The translations under genes were made by a program, and so were the position numbers. 14,646 nucleotides of DNA. It comes from TMP-24 sp964600685. GTDB lineage: Bacteria > Pseudomonadota > Alphaproteobacteria > Rhodobacterales > Rhodobacteraceae. The DNA lies in assembly GCA_964600685.1 (NCBI GenBank), contig CAZRKU010000076.1, forward strand, positions 1 through 14,646. The letters run 5' to 3'. Of this stretch, positions 12,970 to 14,646 are shown piece by piece (the first letter of the stretch is position 1; each line of letters opens with the position of its first letter). Under the pieces are notes generated by a model, which saw only the letters and a list, made by a program, of their open reading frames with translations, was not told the DNA's origin and made no database searches.

Positions 12970-13418
12970 TCAGTCGTCGTCGCCGCCCGAGCCGGAGTTG
13001 TCGTCGTCCGAACCGGAGTCGTCGTCACCGTCGTCGTCGCCATTGCCGGAACCGGAATTGTCGTCATCGTCATCGTNNNNNNNNNNNNNNNNNNNNNNNN
13101 NNNNNNNNNNNNNNNNNNNNNNNNNNNNNNNNNNNNNNNNNNNNNNNNNNNNNNNNNNNNNNNNNNNNNNNNNNNNCCGTCTTCGCCGCCGCCGTGCGCG
13201 CCGCCGCCTTCACCACCATCTTCATCGCCGCCGTGCGCGCCGCCGTCCTCACCAGGCTGTTCGCCGCCGGCATGCTCGCCAGCGCCAATTTCGCAGCTTG
13301 CGGCGCCCCCTTCGCAGCCATCGGTCGACGGCAGATCTCCGCCCGCGCCGTTTTCCTCCGCCATCGCAAGACCGCCCATCGTGGCCAGCGCCGCTGCAAG
13401 AATGATTGAATATTTCAT
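12970..13418 (-). CDS. secreted acidic low-complexity protein, interrupted by an assembly gap
   Basis: The start at 13418 has AGAGGA 6 nt upstream. Residues 1-20 are a clear signal peptide (MKYSIILAAALATMGGLAMA). The mature part begins EENGAGGD, has two Cys (35 and 42) and then Gly/Glu/Asp/His-rich repeats with His at 49, 62 and 75, a 13-residue period. The 100 Ns follow. Beyond the gap the only sensible frame gives a tail of Asp runs split by NSGSG and DSGS, ending GGDDD and TGA at 12970-12972. With exactly 100 nt in the gap the two halves are out of frame, so the real gap length differs from 100. The halves are joined by inference from composition, strand and the lack of another start. No family recognised. 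The acidity suggests cation binding outside the cytoplasm. Confidence 0.7.
13077..13176. other. assembly gap of 100 Ns
   Basis: Exactly 100 unknown bases, the usual placeholder for a gap of unknown size. Both flanks are low-complexity GTC/ATC and GCC-rich repeats of the acidic-protein gene, which explains why the assembly broke here. Confidence 0.98.
13188..13244 (-). repeat. 39-bp tandem repeat running into the gap
   Basis: An identical 18-bp block occurs at 13188-13205 and 13227-13244, 39 bp apart, and encodes GGAHGG each time. A more diverged third unit precedes it (His49). Further copies are probably hidden in the gap. Confidence 0.75.
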
Positions 13419-13442
13419 GTTTGTTCCTCTGGTTTGAACGAG

Positions 13443-13467
13443 AGCGGCCGACCTCTGTCGGACCGCT
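13443..13467 (-). promoter_or_regulatory. leader hairpin of the acidic-protein gene
   Basis: AGCGG-CCGAC (13443-13452) pairs with GTCGG-A-CCGCT (13457-13467): 10 bp, one bulged base and a CTCT loop. It lies 25-49 nt upstream of the start codon on the minus strand, within the probable 5' untranslated region. Confidence 0.5.
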
Positions 13468-13708
13468 GCGAGACGCACATGATCGGGTCGTCCTGCCTTG
13501 CCGCCAAGCGCCTGCGCCCTGCCATCCCGGCAGACCCACGGCACCCGACCTGGCAGACAAGCCGCGACACACACAACATCTCGCCCTTCAGACCTAGCCG
13601 AAAACACATCCTTGGGGCCACCGCGCTGCCGCCGTCTCGGCAACAGGCCGCAGAACGCAAGGGGGATTGTTGCCGATCGGGAATTTTCCCTTCCGGGCGG
13701 ACCACTTG

Positions 13709-13732
13709 GGCTTGGCGTCTTTCCGCCAAGCC
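13709..13732 (-). terminator. possible transcript-end hairpin of trpB
   Basis: GGCTTGGCG (13709-13717) and CGCCAAGCC (13724-13732) pair perfectly over 9 bp with a 6-nt loop, 64 bp after the trpB stop. A second hairpin (13774-13791, 7-bp stem) lies 4 bp after the stop. Neither is followed by a T-run on the minus strand, so a Rho-dependent or 3'-protecting role is as likely as intrinsic termination. Confidence 0.4.
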
Positions 13733-13795
13733 GCGGCGGGGCTGTCCGGTCCGCGCCGCAGCGGGCCGCAGGCCGCGCGGTTACCCGCGCGCCCG

Positions 13796-14646
13796 TCAGA
13801 GCTTCATGTCGAATCCCAGGTGCCGGGCGACGGTGAAGATGTCCTTGTCGCCCCGCCCGCACATGTTCATCACGATGATGTGGTCGCGTGGCAGCCCGGG
13901 CGCGATCTTCATCACATGGGCCAGCGCGTGGCTCGGCTCCAGCGCCGGGATGATCCCTTCCAGCTGGCACGACAGCTGGAACGCCGCCAGCGCCTCGGCA
14001 TCGGTGATCGCGACATATTCGGCCCGGCCGGTGTCATGCAGCCAGGAATGTTCCGGCCCGATCCCCGGATAGTCGAGCCCGGCCGAGATCGAGAATCCCT
14101 CCAGAATTTGTCCGTCGTCGTTCTGCAACAGATAGGTCCGGTTGCCGTGCAGCACGCCGGGTCGCCCGCCGGTCAGGCTGGCGCAATGCTGCATCCGGTC
14201 GTCGACGCCCTTGCCGCCCGCTTCCACGCCGATGATCCGGACCGACGGATCGTCGAGGAACGGAAAGAACAGTCCCATCGCGTTCGAGCCGCTGCCGATC
14301 GCGGCCACGACGGTATCGGGCAGGCGGCCCTTGCCTTCCTGCTCCTCAAGCTGCCAGCGCACTTCCTTGCCGATGATCGACTGGAAATCCCGCACCATCG
14401 CCGGATAGGGATGCGGCCCGGCCACCGTGCCGATGCAGTAGAACGTGTCGCGCACGTTCGTCACCCAGTCGCGCAGCGCCTCGTTCATCGCGTCCTTCAG
14501 CGTGCCGCGCCCCGAAGTGACCGGATGCACCTCGGCCCCGAGAAGCCGCATGCGGAACACGTTCGGCGCCTGGCGTTCGACGTCATGCGCACCCATGTAG
14601 ACCACGCATTTCAGCCCGAACTTGGCGCAGACCGTCGCCGTCGCCA
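13796..14646 (-). CDS. trpB: tryptophan synthase beta subunit, 5' end outside the window
   Basis: The last 282 residues of TrpB, the PLP enzyme that condenses indole with serine to give tryptophan. The reading stays open to the right edge, so the start and the PLP lysine (Lys87 in E. coli, motif HKxN) lie outside. Recognised blocks are GLKCVVYMGAHDVERQAPNV, RMRLLGAEVHPV, TLKDAMNEALRDWV, GTVAGPHPYPAMVRDFQ, the phosphate loop GSGSNAMG, EDGQI-like NDDGQILEGFSISAGLDYPG (split across two strands), GIIPALEPSHALAH and CGRGDKDIFTV. The phosphate loop reads GSGSN where E. coli has GGGSN. No trpA follows; the partner gene is at 3216-4007 on the other strand. trpF commonly precedes trpB in this group, but that lies outside the window. 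Confidence 0.97.
   Translation of the reverse strand, partial: ATATVCAKFGLKCVVYMGAHDVERQAPNVFRMRLLGAEVHPVTSGRGTLKDAMNEALRDWVTNVRDTFYCIGTVAGPHPYPAMVRDFQSIIGKEVRWQLEEQEGKGRLPDTVVAAIGSGSNAMGLFFPFLDDPSVRIIGVEAGGKGVDDRMQHCASLTGGRPGVLHGNRTYLLQNDDGQILEGFSISAGLDYPGIGPEHSWLHDTGRAEYVAITDAEALAAFQLSCQLEGIIPALEPSHALAHVMKIAPGLPRDHIIVMNMCGRGDKDIFTVARHLGFDMKL

Larger units (their letters stand above)
13419..13795. other. non-coding stretch between trpB and the acidic-protein gene
   Basis: No gene is supported in these 377 bp; the open frames have no ribosome binding site and no recognisable protein. The stretch should hold the end of the trpB transcript and the promoter of the acidic-protein cluster. Structures seen are a bulged hairpin at 13443-13467, GGGAATTTTCCC at 13679-13690, a 9-bp hairpin at 13709-13732 and a CGCGCGG/CCGCGCG hairpin at 13774-13791. 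No convincing -35/-10 pair was found. Confidence 0.6.

Noticed and set aside
13188..13244. CRISPR-like regular repeats near the gap
   Set aside because: The repeats lie in the reading frame of a low-complexity protein, and what lies between them is also repeat; no spacers and no cas genes.
12804..13970. 388-codon minus-strand reading across the N gap
   Set aside because: It changes to the wrong frame across a placeholder gap and gives a Thr/Met-rich artefact; the true frame ends at 12970.
13434..14072. 212-codon plus-strand frame overlapping trpB
   Set aside because: Antisense to conserved trpB coding sequence, no ribosome binding site, composition of a shadow frame.

Overview
The window looks like a chromosomal segment of an alphaproteobacterium of the order Rhodobacterales (Rhodobacter/Paracoccus/Roseobacter type). 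The reasons are the high GC content, the protein sequences themselves, the rplY–pth neighbourhood with ychF, trpA and trpB close by, and a GC-rich intergenic repeat of a style I associate with this group. This placement is an inference from sequence reading; no search was run.

Layout. A class II tRNA-Ser(GCU) sits at the left edge (minus strand). After about 310 bp without a gene come ychF and then, upstream of it on the same strand, a two-gene unit: a small MoaD/ThiS-like protein ending in Gly-Gly and a six-Asp-box beta-propeller. Divergent from these is trpA (plus), closed by a clear intrinsic terminator, then lldD (FMN-dependent L-lactate dehydrogenase type). Two tandem, homologous MFS transporters follow on the minus strand, converging on lldD. 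The translation block rplY (ribosomal protein L25) and pth (peptidyl-tRNA hydrolase) comes next on the plus strand, split by an inverted GNAT acetyltransferase. Then come chaA (Ca2+/H+ antiporter type) and a DUF2237 gene, probably one unit.

The right third is the accessory-looking part. On the minus strand it holds a secreted, extremely acidic low-complexity protein interrupted by a 100-N assembly gap, a secreted PepSY-like protein with a Ser/Gly/poly-Asp tail, and a two-TM membrane-anchored LuxR-type regulator read from a TTG start. The window ends inside trpB (minus), whose N-terminal part lies outside.

How the genes work together. Most are housekeeping genes (tryptophan synthesis, translation, lactate oxidation, ion transport). 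trpA and trpB encode the two subunits of one enzyme but are about 9.8 kb apart on opposite strands. The two most interesting candidates for an undescribed system are (i) the acidic protein / PepSY protein / membrane LuxR regulator cluster, which has structured untranslated regions, and (ii) the ubiquitin-like MoaD/ThiS protein paired with a beta-propeller and no visible activating enzyme.
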